Shown: in pieces, positions 15,502 through 23,733 of the stretch
Numbering within the stretch: position 1 is the stretch's first letter
How the letters are laid out: each line of letters starts with the position of its first letter
Assembly: GCA_964625525.1 (NCBI GenBank)
Contig: CAZVEE010000048.1
Coordinates: forward strand, 1 to 26,682
Source: CAZVEE01 sp964625525
GTDB lineage: Bacteria > Pseudomonadota > Alphaproteobacteria > JAJFIK01
Length of the DNA stretch: 26,682 nucleotides
Direction: 5' to 3'
The notes under the pieces: generated by a model
The model's database searches: none
What the model saw: only the letters and a program-made list of their open reading frames with translations
What the model was told of the DNA's origin: nothing
Translations under genes and position numbers: made by a program

Positions 15502-16641
15502 ATGGGAATGGTCCTGACTGAAGAACAGACCATGCTGCGCGATGCGGCGCAGGAATTCATTGCGGCAAAAGCGCCGGTATCGGAGTTTCGCGCCCTGCGC
15601 GATCGGGCCGATGCGACAGGCTTTTCAAAGCCCTTATGGCAAGAGATGGCAGCCATGGGCTGGGCCGGGGTGCATATCCCGGACGAGCATGGTGGCCTCG
15701 GCTTCGGCTTCCAAGGGCTGGGCCTGGTCATGGAAGAAGCTGGCAAGACCCTGACCGCGTCACCGCTGCTGGCCACGGTGGCGCTGGGCGCAACCGCGCT
15801 GATGCATGGCGGTACGGATCGTCAGAAAGCGGACCTGTTGCCACGCATTGCCAGTGGTGAACACCTGCTGGCGCTCGCCATTGATGAAGGCCCGCACCAC
15901 GCACCCCATCACGTGACCTTGCGCGCGGCCGCCTCGGGCGGAGGCTTTAAACTCAACGGCACCAAGCGGCTGGTCGTGGACGGGCATGTGGCCGACACGC
16001 TGATTGTCTCGGCGCGCACGGCCAAGACGGACGCGGATCTGATGGGCATCACGTTGTTCCTGGTGGATCCGTCAGCGCCAGGCGTGACCGTGCGTCGGAC
16101 CAGCATGGTGGACAATCGCAACGCCGCCATTGTCGAGTTCAAGAATGTGGCGGTGAGCGCGGATGCAGTGCTAGGCCGGGAAGACCAGGGCTTTGTGCTG
16201 CTCGACCGGGTGCTGGACCATGGCCGGATCGCCATGGCGGCGGAAATGCTTGGCTCGGCCCAGGCCGCCTTCACCATCACGCTTGATTACCTGAAACAGC
16301 GCACGCAGTTCGGCCAGCCGATCGGCCAGTTCCAGGCCCTGCAACACCGCGCCGCCAAGATGTTTTCCGAATTGGAACTGCTGCGTTCAACCGTGCTGGA
16401 AGCCTTGACGGCCATTGATCGGCAATCGAATTCGGTCCCGCTGCTCGCCAGCCTGACCAAGGCGCGCGCTAATGACACCCTGCATCTGGTGGCCCGCGAG
16501 GCGATCCAGATGCATGGCGGCATCGGCATGACCGACGACCATGACATCGGCTTTTTCCTCAAGCGCTCCGCAGTGACCGAGCAACTGTTCGGCGACAGCA
16601 AGTATCACCGCGGCCGCTACGCCACCCTGTCCGGGTTCTAA
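15502..16641 (+). CDS. Acyl-CoA dehydrogenase, second of a tandem pair
   Basis: 379 residues. The N-terminal helical domain, a beta domain (FKLNGTKRLVVDGHVADTLI) and a C-terminal domain with RTQFGQPIGQFQALQHRAAKM and QMHGGIGMTDDHDIGFFLKR identify the family. The flavin-binding segment of the beta domain is degenerate (LALAIDEGPHHAPHH) compared with the preceding gene, which suits the partner subunit of a heterotetramer whose FAD sites form at subunit interfaces, as known for actinobacterial steroid acyl-CoA dehydrogenases. GAGGAAA lies about 6 bases before the ATG. The operon with the preceding gene is supported by spacing. Confidence 0.92.
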   Translation: MGMVLTEEQTMLRDAAQEFIAAKAPVSEFRALRDRADATGFSKPLWQEMAAMGWAGVHIPDEHGGLGFGFQGLGLVMEEAGKTLTASPLLATVALGATALMHGGTDRQKADLLPRIASGEHLLALAIDEGPHHAPHHVTLRAAASGGGFKLNGTKRLVVDGHVADTLIVSARTAKTDADLMGITLFLVDPSAPGVTVRRTSMVDNRNAAIVEFKNVAVSADAVLGREDQGFVLLDRVLDHGRIAMAAEMLGSAQAAFTITLDYLKQRTQFGQPIGQFQALQHRAAKMFSELELLRSTVLEALTAIDRQSNSVPLLASLTKARANDTLHLVAREAIQMHGGIGMTDDHDIGFFLKRSAVTEQLFGDSKYHRGRYATLSGF

Positions 16642-16665
16642 GCCGGGCGTCTCTCGTCTGGCTCA

Positions 16666-16690
16666 GGGGCCGCACCGCATAGGCGGCCCC
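16666..16690 (+). terminator. Hairpin after the acyl-CoA dehydrogenase operon
   Basis: GGGGCCGC pairs with GCGGCCCC across a 9-base loop, 25 bp after the stop codon. The following sequence is C/T-rich (ccccttccctt) rather than a clean T run, so termination strength is uncertain. Confidence 0.45.
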
Positions 16691-16891
16691 CCTTCCCTTG
16701 TCCCGCGCCGTCCCACCGAATGGACTACCGCGCCCGCGCGTGAATGCGACGGGTGACCCATAGCCAGTACCCCTGCGTTCCTGTAGGATCGGTAACGGTT
16801 AATTTTTCGTATATGTTCAGCGGGGCATGGAATGCGCGTGCAGCGAGTGACCGCACCCTGAACACGAAAGGGCAAGGCGGGCACGGCAGGC

Positions 16892-19528
16892 ATGGATACT
16901 CCCACGCCAGCACAGGGCGACACGACCGCGACGGCGGAGCCGGTGCAGGACACGACGTCTGCGCCGCGCCGATCCTTGCCCGTGCGCCTGCTCCGCGGCT
17001 TCGGGATCGGGGTCATCGTCACCAGCTTGCTGGCACTGCCGCTTGTGGTGGTCGCCGGGTTGTGGCTGGCGCAAGTGTTGGCAGAGATCGAGCCGCAATT
17101 GCGCCTGATCCGGACCGATGCTTCGTTCGTGGTGAAAGCCAGTGACGGCACGGTGCTGGGCTATGAGAGTGTCTATCAGGGCAGCAATCTCCAAGCGCAC
17201 GAGATCCCTCCCGTCGTGCGCGACGCCGTCATCGCCATTGAGGACCGCCGCTTTTATGACCATGGCGGCATCGATTATCGCGGGATCCTGCGCGCGGGCC
17301 TGGCCAATATGCGTGCCGGCGCAATCGTCCAGGGCGGCAGCACGATTACGCAGCAATTGGCCAAGCTGTTGTTTCTCACCTCCGAACGCACCTGGGAGCG
17401 CAAGGTGCAGGAGACCGTGCTGGCGCTATGGCTTGAACACCATTTGAGTAAGGATGAAATCCTTACCCGCTATCTGAACACGGCCTATTTCGGCGCGGGC
17501 GCCTATGGCATTGATGCGGCCGCGCATCGTTACTTCAACAGCGCCGTGCAGGATCTGACATTGGCCGAAGCGGCCATGCTGGCCGGTATGGTGCGTGCGC
17601 CTTCTGTCTATTCTCCATTCGCCAATGCGGAACTGGCGCGCGAGCGCACCCGCGTGGTGCTGAATGCCATGGCCGATAGCGGCATTATCAGCCCGACTCT
17701 GGCCGTCAGCACCTCCACCGTTCCGGCGGAGCCGCGCCGGCGTGTGCCCGGCAGTCCGGACGGCGCCTATTTCAACGACTTCGTCGTGCGCCAGGCCAAT
17801 GCCCGCCTGCGCACTTATGGCGGCGATTTTACGGTGCAGACGACTTTGGACCCAGTCCTGCAACGCCTGGCCAATGACATCGTCGCCCACCATCTGAATG
17901 ATGAGGCCACCGCGCGCGGCGCTCATCAAGCGGCTCTGGTGGCCATGCGCCCCGACGGCGCCGTGCTCGCCATGGTCGGCGGACGGAACTACGAGGAAAG
18001 CCAGTTCAACCGCGCCACCCAGGCTCGCCGGCAACCGGGTTCCCTGTTCAAGGTGTTCGTCTATTTGAGTGCGCTCGCTCAAGGTTGGCAGCCGGACGAT
18101 CTGGTGTTTGACGGGCCAGTAAGGGTGGGTCAATGGCGCCCGTCCAACTATGGCGGCGGCTATCGCGGGGAAATGACGCTGACAGCGGCCTTCGCGAAAT
18201 CCGTGAATTCGGTCGCCGTGCGCCTGCAAGAGCAAGTGGGCCGGCAGTCGGTCATTGCGACCGCGCGCCAGCTCGGCCTCAACAGTGACTTGCGCCCCCA
18301 TCCCAGCATGGCGCTGGGCACATTCGAGACCACATTGCTTGACATCACCGGTGCTTTCGCCGCCATCGCCGCCGACCGCACCGGCATCGAGCCCTATGCC
18401 ATTGTCGATATCGAAAACGCAGATGGCATGGTCTATCGCCGTCGCGCGCCGCGCGCGAGCCAGTCCCTGGGCCCGGCGCGCCGAGACATGCTGCACCTGC
18501 TCCACTCCACCACCGATTGGGGCACCGCCCAACGCGCAGGTGCCATCGGCACACGGAGTTTTGGTAAGACCGGCACCAGCCAGGACCATCGCGATGCCTG
18601 GTTCGTTGGCTTTGCCGGCGACATCGTGGTCGGCGTGTGGATCGGCAATGACGAAAACACGCCCATGGATGGCATTACCGGCGGCGCCTTGCCGGCTGAA
18701 CTGTGGGCCTCCTTCATGGCGCGCTATCAACGCATGCAAGGCGTGGGCGCCCCCACAAACAGTGACAGCATTGACCGTCCGGCGCCGCCGCCATCGACGC
18801 GCATGATCTTGGCCACCACGGGCCGGCGCCTGGAACGGGTATTTCCGCAGGCGGACGAACAAAAAGCTGACACGCCCCTGGGCACAAACGCGCTCATGGC
18901 CGCCGAAGCCCAGCGCCTGCGCGCGAGCCTCGGTCAGGACACGCAAGTCGCTGCGCCACAAGCCGCCCCCCCAGAGGCCCCTCCTCAGCAAGGCCCAGCC
19001 GTGGTGACCGGTCCGGCACGCGTGCTGACCACAGCCCATTTGCGCGTCGGCGGGCGTGACGTGACCTTGCGCGGCATTATCGGCGAGGTGGGCGAGCACG
19101 CCGCCCGCATGCAACGGGTGCTAGAAGGGGCGACCGTGCGCTGCCGCGTGGCTGCTGACGGTATGGGCTCGTGTACGGTCAATGGCGCGGATCTCGCCCG
19201 CGCGGCCGTGCGCCAGGGCAGCGCCTGGGCGCGCAGCAGTGCCGATGATGCTCTGCGCACGGCGGAACGAGAGGCCCGTCAAGCAGGCCTGGGCATTTGG
19301 GAACCCCTCAATCAGCCCACCACCCCCGCCGCCGCGCCGTCCACACCTGTGGGTTTGGCAACACCAGGCGCGCCACCTCCTCTGACGCCCCCGGCCGGGC
19401 CTCAGGAGCGCACGCCCTTCTCCGAGCCCCCGCGCTCCGCGCCCGCCCTGCTCCCGGTCACACCGAGTGACACGCAAGCGCTCAACGCCCCTGCGGGCGA
19501 GCGCAGCAGTGCGCTCGCTGGACTGTGA
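16892..19528 (+). CDS. Class A penicillin-binding protein with a C-terminal nuclease-like (SNase fold) domain
   Basis: 878 residues. A cytoplasmic tail precedes one membrane helix (about 37-63). The glycosyltransferase-51 domain has Glu117 in IEDRRFYDHGG, QGGSTITQQ at 147-155, RKVQE, and LTRYLNTAYFGAGAYG. The transpeptidase domain has SLFK (Ser384-Lys387), SVN (437-439) and KTGTS (559-563). All catalytic motifs are intact, so it should polymerise and cross-link peptidoglycan. After a Pro/Ala/Gln linker, residues about 706-804 resemble a staphylococcal-nuclease-like domain (GPARVL, VGGRDVTLRGI, then NGADLARAAVRQGSAWA, EREARQAGLGIWEP), but the acidic metal ligands and second arginine are absent. 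A Pro-rich tail follows. It is a lone gene after a 250-bp spacer. This is not the standard PBP1a, 1b or 1c layout. Confidence 0.93.
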   Translation: MDTPTPAQGDTTATAEPVQDTTSAPRRSLPVRLLRGFGIGVIVTSLLALPLVVVAGLWLAQVLAEIEPQLRLIRTDASFVVKASDGTVLGYESVYQGSNLQAHEIPPVVRDAVIAIEDRRFYDHGGIDYRGILRAGLANMRAGAIVQGGSTITQQLAKLLFLTSERTWERKVQETVLALWLEHHLSKDEILTRYLNTAYFGAGAYGIDAAAHRYFNSAVQDLTLAEAAMLAGMVRAPSVYSPFANAELARERTRVVLNAMADSGIISPTLAVSTSTVPAEPRRRVPGSPDGAYFNDFVVRQANARLRTYGGDFTVQTTLDPVLQRLANDIVAHHLNDEATARGAHQAALVAMRPDGAVLAMVGGRNYEESQFNRATQARRQPGSLFKVFVYLSALAQGWQPDDLVFDGPVRVGQWRPSNYGGGYRGEMTLTAAFAKSVNSVAVRLQEQVGRQSVIATARQLGLNSDLRPHPSMALGTFETTLLDITGAFAAIAADRTGIEPYAIVDIENADGMVYRRRAPRASQSLGPARRDMLHLLHSTTDWGTAQRAGAIGTRSFGKTGTSQDHRDAWFVGFAGDIVVGVWIGNDENTPMDGITGGALPAELWASFMARYQRMQGVGAPTNSDSIDRPAPPPSTRMILATTGRRLERVFPQADEQKADTPLGTNALMAAEAQRLRASLGQDTQVAAPQAAPPEAPPQQGPAVVTGPARVLTTAHLRVGGRDVTLRGIIGEVGEHAARMQRVLEGATVRCRVAADGMGSCTVNGADLARAAVRQGSAWARSSADDALRTAEREARQAGLGIWEPLNQPTTPAAAPSTPVGLATPGAPPPLTPPAGPQERTPFSEPPRSAPALLPVTPSDTQALNAPAGERSSALAGL

Positions 19529-19584
19529 CACCAGCCCACTGTGACACCCGTCCGTTGACACCCGTCCGTTGACACCCGCCCATC
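19527..19584. repeat. 14-16 bp tandem repeat after the PBP stop codon
   Basis: Four units of the type GACACCCGTCCGTT, at 19527 (16 bp with changes), 19543, 19557 and 19571 (last four bases changed). The two middle copies are identical. The array begins within the stop codon of the PBP gene and has no evident function. Confidence 0.65.
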
Positions 19585-19644
19585 GCACGCACGACCGGCC
19601 CAGCGTTCATGGCAGAACAGCAGCTTTATCCGCAACGGGATGGC

Positions 19645-19749
19645 TAGAGCGCGGTCAACGTATTCCAGATCATTGAATGCGCTCTATGTTTTTATTCTGT
19701 CGCGTTTTCGAACCGCAAAACCGCACACACTTTTGCTGAAAACGCTCTA
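19645..19749. repeat. Dispersed intergenic palindromic repeat of an alphaproteobacterial type
   Basis: The element starts TAGAGCG and has CGCTCTA at 19680-19686 and again at 19743-19749. A GTTTTTATTCTGTCGCG stretch lies in the middle and CACTTTTGCTGAAAACGCTC towards the end. This arrangement matches, from memory, the multi-palindrome repeats scattered between genes in many alphaproteobacteria. It lies between the convergent PBP and TetR genes, 8 bp from the TetR stop, and could serve as a transcription terminator for both. Confidence 0.6.
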
Positions 19750-19757
19750 ATCTTGTC

Positions 19758-20375
19758 CTATGCGGATGGTTCAGCGGCCGGATAGAGACCCCATCCCTGA
19801 GCCACGAGCGCCTCCACATCGTCTGGCCGTCCGCTGAGACGGGCCATCACCATCGCCCCTTCGATCAGCACAAAAGCCATTTGGGCCATGTCCATGGCCG
19901 CCCGCGCATCTGCACCATCACGGCGAAACGCCATCGCCAGATGCTCCGTCCACGTTGCCATGGTCGTGCGCACCGCCTCGGTGATCGCATCGGAGGTAGG
20001 CACTGCCTCCTGCACCAGCACCGACAGCAACGACCCGCGCATGCCCTCACGCGCCGTCAGGCCCAGACCCGCACGCCGGGCCATGCCTAAGACCAGCGCC
20101 TTACCCGACCGGTCCTGGGCAAGCCCCTCCTCCAGATAGGCCCGCACTTCGGCCCGCAGCCAGATGATCCCCGCCACGGCCAGCGCTTCTTTGCCGCCGG
20201 GAAAGTGATGATAGAGCGACCCTTTGGGCGCGCGCGCGCGCTCCAGAATCTCACTTAATCCCGTCGCGGCGAACCCCTGGCGCTGAAACAACTGCACGGC
20301 CGCCCGCAGCAACCGCTCCTTTGTGGGATGGGGGGCTTCCAGGGCTGCGTCGGAGCGCGTCGTCGCGTGTGTCAT
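19758..20375 (-). CDS. TetR family transcriptional regulator
   Basis: 205 residues. The N-terminal DNA-binding domain is typical: KERLLRAAVQLFQRQGFAAT, then the helix-turn-helix LSEILERARAPKGSLYHHF (about 40-58) with PGGKEAL after it. The C-terminal ligand domain is TetR_C-like, of the YxiF/LmrA type (AREGMRGSLLSVLVQEAV). No obvious target gene is adjacent: the neighbours are convergent PBP and a divergent helix-turn-helix gene about 240 bp away. The target may be its own promoter or a distant gene. The start at 20375 has a weak ribosome site. Confidence 0.92.
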   Translation of the reverse strand: MTHATTRSDAALEAPHPTKERLLRAAVQLFQRQGFAATGLSEILERARAPKGSLYHHFPGGKEALAVAGIIWLRAEVRAYLEEGLAQDRSGKALVLGMARRAGLGLTAREGMRGSLLSVLVQEAVPTSDAITEAVRTTMATWTEHLAMAFRRDGADARAAMDMAQMAFVLIEGAMVMARLSGRPDDVEALVAQGWGLYPAAEPSA

Positions 20376-20520
20376 GCATGCCTATCCCTGACCACTCGTC
20401 AGCCGTCAGAGTACACCGTGTCGCTGTCCTGCCAAAACGGGCGCTGTGGTGCCAGCGCAGCAGCGGGGCCGGTGGATCCCCTTCCGATGATCGAGCCAGC
20501 GGCCGATGCGCGCCTATTCT

Positions 20521-20605
20521 TAAGATCTACAAAGCACTTTGAAAATCTCCGAAAACAGATGAAACTGTTTGAACCAATGTGAAACGCTTTCTAAGATACT
20601 CAAAG
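20521..20605. promoter_or_regulatory. Repeat-containing regulatory region before the helix-turn-helix/ATPase operon
   Basis: An AT-rich stretch. Two imperfect 14-bp direct repeats, TAAGATCTACAAAG (20521-20534) and TAAGATACTCAAAG (20592-20605), share 11 bases and lie 71 bp apart. Between them is a dyad, AAACAG-atgaaa-CTGTTT, at 20553-20570. These are candidate binding sites for the downstream helix-turn-helix protein or another regulator. No confident -35/-10 pair was found. Confidence 0.4.
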
Positions 20606-20615
20606 GATGCGAGCG

Positions 20616-20825
20616 ATGCTCAGCAAACCTTTCATGACCACACAGGACATCGCGGAGCTGCTGAAAGTCGGCGAACCGACCGTGCGAGCCTGGATCCACA
20701 GCCAGGACTTGCGCGCGGTGAAACTGGGCCGGGAGTTTCGGGTCGCCGTGAAAGACCTGGAGGCATTCCTGGACGCACACGCAACGCGCGCGCCGGAGGC
20801 GCCACCAGCTAAGCCGACCGAGTGA
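20616..20825 (+). CDS. Small helix-turn-helix protein (excisionase/MerR-like DNA-binding fold)
   Basis: 69 residues from the ATG at 20616, which has AAAGGA at 8-base spacing; an ATG at 20607 overlaps that ribosome site and is less likely. MTTQDIAELLKVGEPTVRAW is a helix-turn-helix of the HTH_17 (excisionase-like) family, and VKLGREFRVAVKDLEAFL is the wing and final helix. A short Pro/Ala tail ends the protein. No integrase is present, so an excision role is unlikely. The gene leads the ATPase/antiporter/stress-protein genes with an 88-bp gap, so I infer it regulates them. Confidence 0.85.
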   Translation: MLSKPFMTTQDIAELLKVGEPTVRAWIHSQDLRAVKLGREFRVAVKDLEAFLDAHATRAPEAPPAKPTE

Positions 20826-20913
20826 GCCGACCGGGTGAGCACGGCGCCACGCACAGATCCTCGGCCAGGGGGCGCATGGCGTTGGGGCTGACGGCGAGTG
20901 AGAAGGAACAGCC

Positions 20914-23733
20914 ATGCGGCAGGGGCACGGGAACGCTCAGCATGAGAACGCGCCCCTGCCTCGCTCATCCGCGCCAGGGCACGCAGACGAGACCCGTCGG
21001 CGCACCTGGCACGACCGGACCGCTCTCGACGCCCTGACCCTTCTGGAAACCCGCGCCGACAATGGCCTCACGGAGGAAGAGGTCACCACACGGCGCAGTA
21101 GCCACGGCCCCAATCGTCTGCCGGAACCGCCGCGCCAAGGGCCGCTGATCCGCTTTTTGCGGCAGTTTCACAATCTGCTCATTTACGGTCTGCTGGCCGC
21201 GGCGGTGATCACGGCGCTGCTCGGCCATGCGGTCGATACCATCGTTATTCTGGCGGTCGTTGTCGCCAACGCCCTGATCGGCTTTGTCCAGGAAGGCAAG
21301 GCGGAAGAAGCCCTCGCCGCCATTCGCCAGATGCTGGCGCCCAAGGCCACGGTGCTGCGCGGCGGTCACCGTCGCACCATTCCGGGCGAGGACATCGTGC
21401 CCGGTGATATCGTTCTGCTTGATGCGGGCGATCGGGTGCCGGCGGATCTGCGCCTGCTCGAAGCCCGTGGTCTGAAAGTCCAGGAAGCCGTGCTGACGGG
21501 TGAGTCAGTGGCCGTGGATAAAAGCCCCGAGCCCGTGTCCGCCGCGGCCGCACTCGGCGACCGCCAGTGCGTCGCCTTCAGCGGCACCATGGTGGCCGCC
21601 GGCCACGCCCGAGGCATCGCCGTGGCGACCGGCGCGGCCACGGAGCTGGGACAAATCAGTGGGCTGATTGCGCACGTGGAGCCCGCCGAGACGCCCCTGT
21701 TACGTCAAATGGGGATCTTCGCCCAATGGCTAACGGCGGCCATTCTGGGGTTTGGAGCGTTCGTGCTCGCCTTTGGCCTCATGGTGCGCGACTACGCCTT
21801 TGCCGAGATCTTCATGGCAGTGGTGGGGCTGTCCGTCGCCGCCATCCCCGAGGGCCTGCCCGCGATCCTGACCATTACCATGGCCATCGGCGTACAAGGC
21901 ATGGCACAGCGCAATGCCATTGTCCGCCGGCTACCGGCCATCGAAACGCTGGGCGCAGTGTCGGTCATCTGTTCTGACAAGACCGGCACGCTGACGCGCA
22001 ACGAGATGACAGTGGTGTCCATTGCGACCGCCAAGCGACTGTTCACCCTGGACGGGGTGGGCTATGAGCCCCATGGCGGCTTTGCGCTCGACGGCGCGGA
22101 TGTTCACATTCGTGATTATCCGCTGTTAGCGGAAATGACCCAGGCAGCCATGCTGTGCAGTGATGCGAGCCTGCGGCAAGTGGGCGATCAGTGGACGGTG
22201 GACGGCGACCCCATGGAAGGGGCGCTGCTGGTGGCAGCCTGCAAAGCAGGCCTTGACCCGGCATTTGAACGCCAGGCTTGGCCACGCACGGACGCCATCC
22301 CCTTCGATTCTCAACATCGCTTCATGGCTAGCCTGCACCATGACCATGGCGGGCACAGCCGGGTTTTCGTCAAAGGCGCGCCGGAACGCGTGCTGGAAAT
22401 GTGCGCTCATCAACGCGGCTTTGACGGCGATATCCCTCTTGATACCGCCTATTGGCACGCCCAGATCGAAACCATCGCCGCGCGTGGTCAGCGGGTGCTG
22501 GCCGTGGCCGTGCGCGAACGCACCGCGGCGCAGACCAGCCTGCAATTTGGGGACGTGGACACCGGCCTCACCCTTTTGGGCTTTTTCGGCCTCATCGATC
22601 CGCCCCGGGACGAAGCCGTCCAAGCAGTCGCCGATTGCCGTTCCGCCGGCATCGCGGTGAAAATGATCACCGGGGATCACGCGGGCACCGCCGCTGCCAT
22701 TGCGCGCCAACTCGGCCTCGCCCATCCCGATACGGTTTTGACCGGCCAGGACCTGGATACTCTCGATGAGACGACGTTGCGCCAGCGGGTGCATGACACG
22801 GCCGTCTTTGCCCGGACGAGCCCGGCGCACAAACTGCGCCTCGTGGCCGCACTCCAGGCGGAAGGCGCCGTCATTGCCATGACCGGGGATGGCGTGAACG
22901 ATGCCCCGGCGCTGAAACGCGCTGATGTGGGCATCGCCATGGGTCGGGGCGGCAGCGAAGCCGCCAAGGAAGCCGCTGAAATGGTGCTGGCGGACGATAA
23001 CTTCGCCACCATTGCTGCGGCCGTGCGGGCGGGGCGCACGGTTTATGACAATCTGAAAAAAGCGATCCTCTTCATCCTGCCGACCAATGGCGGCCAAGCC
23101 CTGGTGCTCATCGCCGCGATCCTGTTGGGGTTCACCCTGCCCATTACGGCGGTGCAGATCCTGTGGGTGAATATGGTGACGGCGGTGACGCTGGCGCTGG
23201 CGCTCGCCTTCGAGCCCAGCGAGCCCAATATCATGCAGCGCCCGCCCCGGGCGCCGGATGAACCGATCCTGTCGCCTTTTCTCCTGTGGCGAGTAACCTT
23301 TGTGTCTATTGTGTTCTGTGTGGGGATTTTCGGTAAATTCGCGCTGGCCCAGGCGAACGGCGCCAGCATTGAGGAAGCCCGCACCATCGCCGTGAACACC
23401 CTTGTGGTGATGGAGATTTTCTATCTCTTTTCCGTGCGTTACCTCGCCAGCCCCTCGCTCACCCTGCGCGGCGCCATGGGCACCCAGGCGGTGCTGATCG
23501 CGGTGGCGCTGGTCACGGGGCTGCAACTGCTGTTCACCTATGCGCCCTTTATGGAGAGCTTTTTCGGCACCCGCCCGTTGAGCCTGCTTGAAGGGCTTCA
23601 GATCATCGCTGTGGGCATTGGCGTGCTGATCATTCTGGAAACGGAAAAACGCCTTCACACCTGGCTCGCCGGCCCGCCCAGCGGCGGTCAAGCCACGTCC
23701 CGTCCTCTCACCCCCCATAAGGCCGATGGCTGA
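20914..23733 (+). CDS. P2-type cation-transporting ATPase
   Basis: 939 residues. An N-terminal cation-ATPase domain (WHDRTALDALTLLETRADNGLT) is followed by TGES (195-198), the M4 motif AAIPEGLP (311-316), the phosphorylation site DKTGTLT (Asp355), the KGAPER nucleotide-binding motif, and the hinge TGDGVND (657-663). About ten membrane helices are expected. It pumps a cation at the expense of ATP. In M5 the family's calcium-ligand glutamate is Gln728 (NGGQ), and in M6 the ligand aspartate is Ala757 (WVNMVTAVT). Calcium transport as in SERCA is therefore not assured, and the ion is unknown. AAGGA lies 6 bases before the ATG. The 3' end overlaps the antiporter gene by 8 bp. Confidence 0.94.
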   Translation: MRQGHGNAQHENAPLPRSSAPGHADETRRRTWHDRTALDALTLLETRADNGLTEEEVTTRRSSHGPNRLPEPPRQGPLIRFLRQFHNLLIYGLLAAAVITALLGHAVDTIVILAVVVANALIGFVQEGKAEEALAAIRQMLAPKATVLRGGHRRTIPGEDIVPGDIVLLDAGDRVPADLRLLEARGLKVQEAVLTGESVAVDKSPEPVSAAAALGDRQCVAFSGTMVAAGHARGIAVATGAATELGQISGLIAHVEPAETPLLRQMGIFAQWLTAAILGFGAFVLAFGLMVRDYAFAEIFMAVVGLSVAAIPEGLPAILTITMAIGVQGMAQRNAIVRRLPAIETLGAVSVICSDKTGTLTRNEMTVVSIATAKRLFTLDGVGYEPHGGFALDGADVHIRDYPLLAEMTQAAMLCSDASLRQVGDQWTVDGDPMEGALLVAACKAGLDPAFERQAWPRTDAIPFDSQHRFMASLHHDHGGHSRVFVKGAPERVLEMCAHQRGFDGDIPLDTAYWHAQIETIAARGQRVLAVAVRERTAAQTSLQFGDVDTGLTLLGFFGLIDPPRDEAVQAVADCRSAGIAVKMITGDHAGTAAAIARQLGLAHPDTVLTGQDLDTLDETTLRQRVHDTAVFARTSPAHKLRLVAALQAEGAVIAMTGDGVNDAPALKRADVGIAMGRGGSEAAKEAAEMVLADDNFATIAAAVRAGRTVYDNLKKAILFILPTNGGQALVLIAAILLGFTLPITAVQILWVNMVTAVTLALALAFEPSEPNIMQRPPRAPDEPILSPFLLWRVTFVSIVFCVGIFGKFALAQANGASIEEARTIAVNTLVVMEIFYLFSVRYLASPSLTLRGAMGTQAVLIAVALVTGLQLLFTYAPFMESFFGTRPLSLLEGLQIIAVGIGVLIILETEKRLHTWLAGPPSGGQATSRPLTPHKADG

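Noticed and set aside
17426..19114. Minus-strand 562-codon frame opposite the PBP gene
   Set aside because: Antisense shadow in high-GC DNA; the PBP frame has all catalytic motifs.
20616..20825. Excisionase of a mobile element
   Set aside because: No integrase, attachment-site repeat or phage gene nearby; context favours a local regulator.
22126..23718. Minus-strand 530-codon frame opposite the P-type ATPase
   Set aside because: Antisense shadow, composition dominated by His, Arg and Gly with no family motif.
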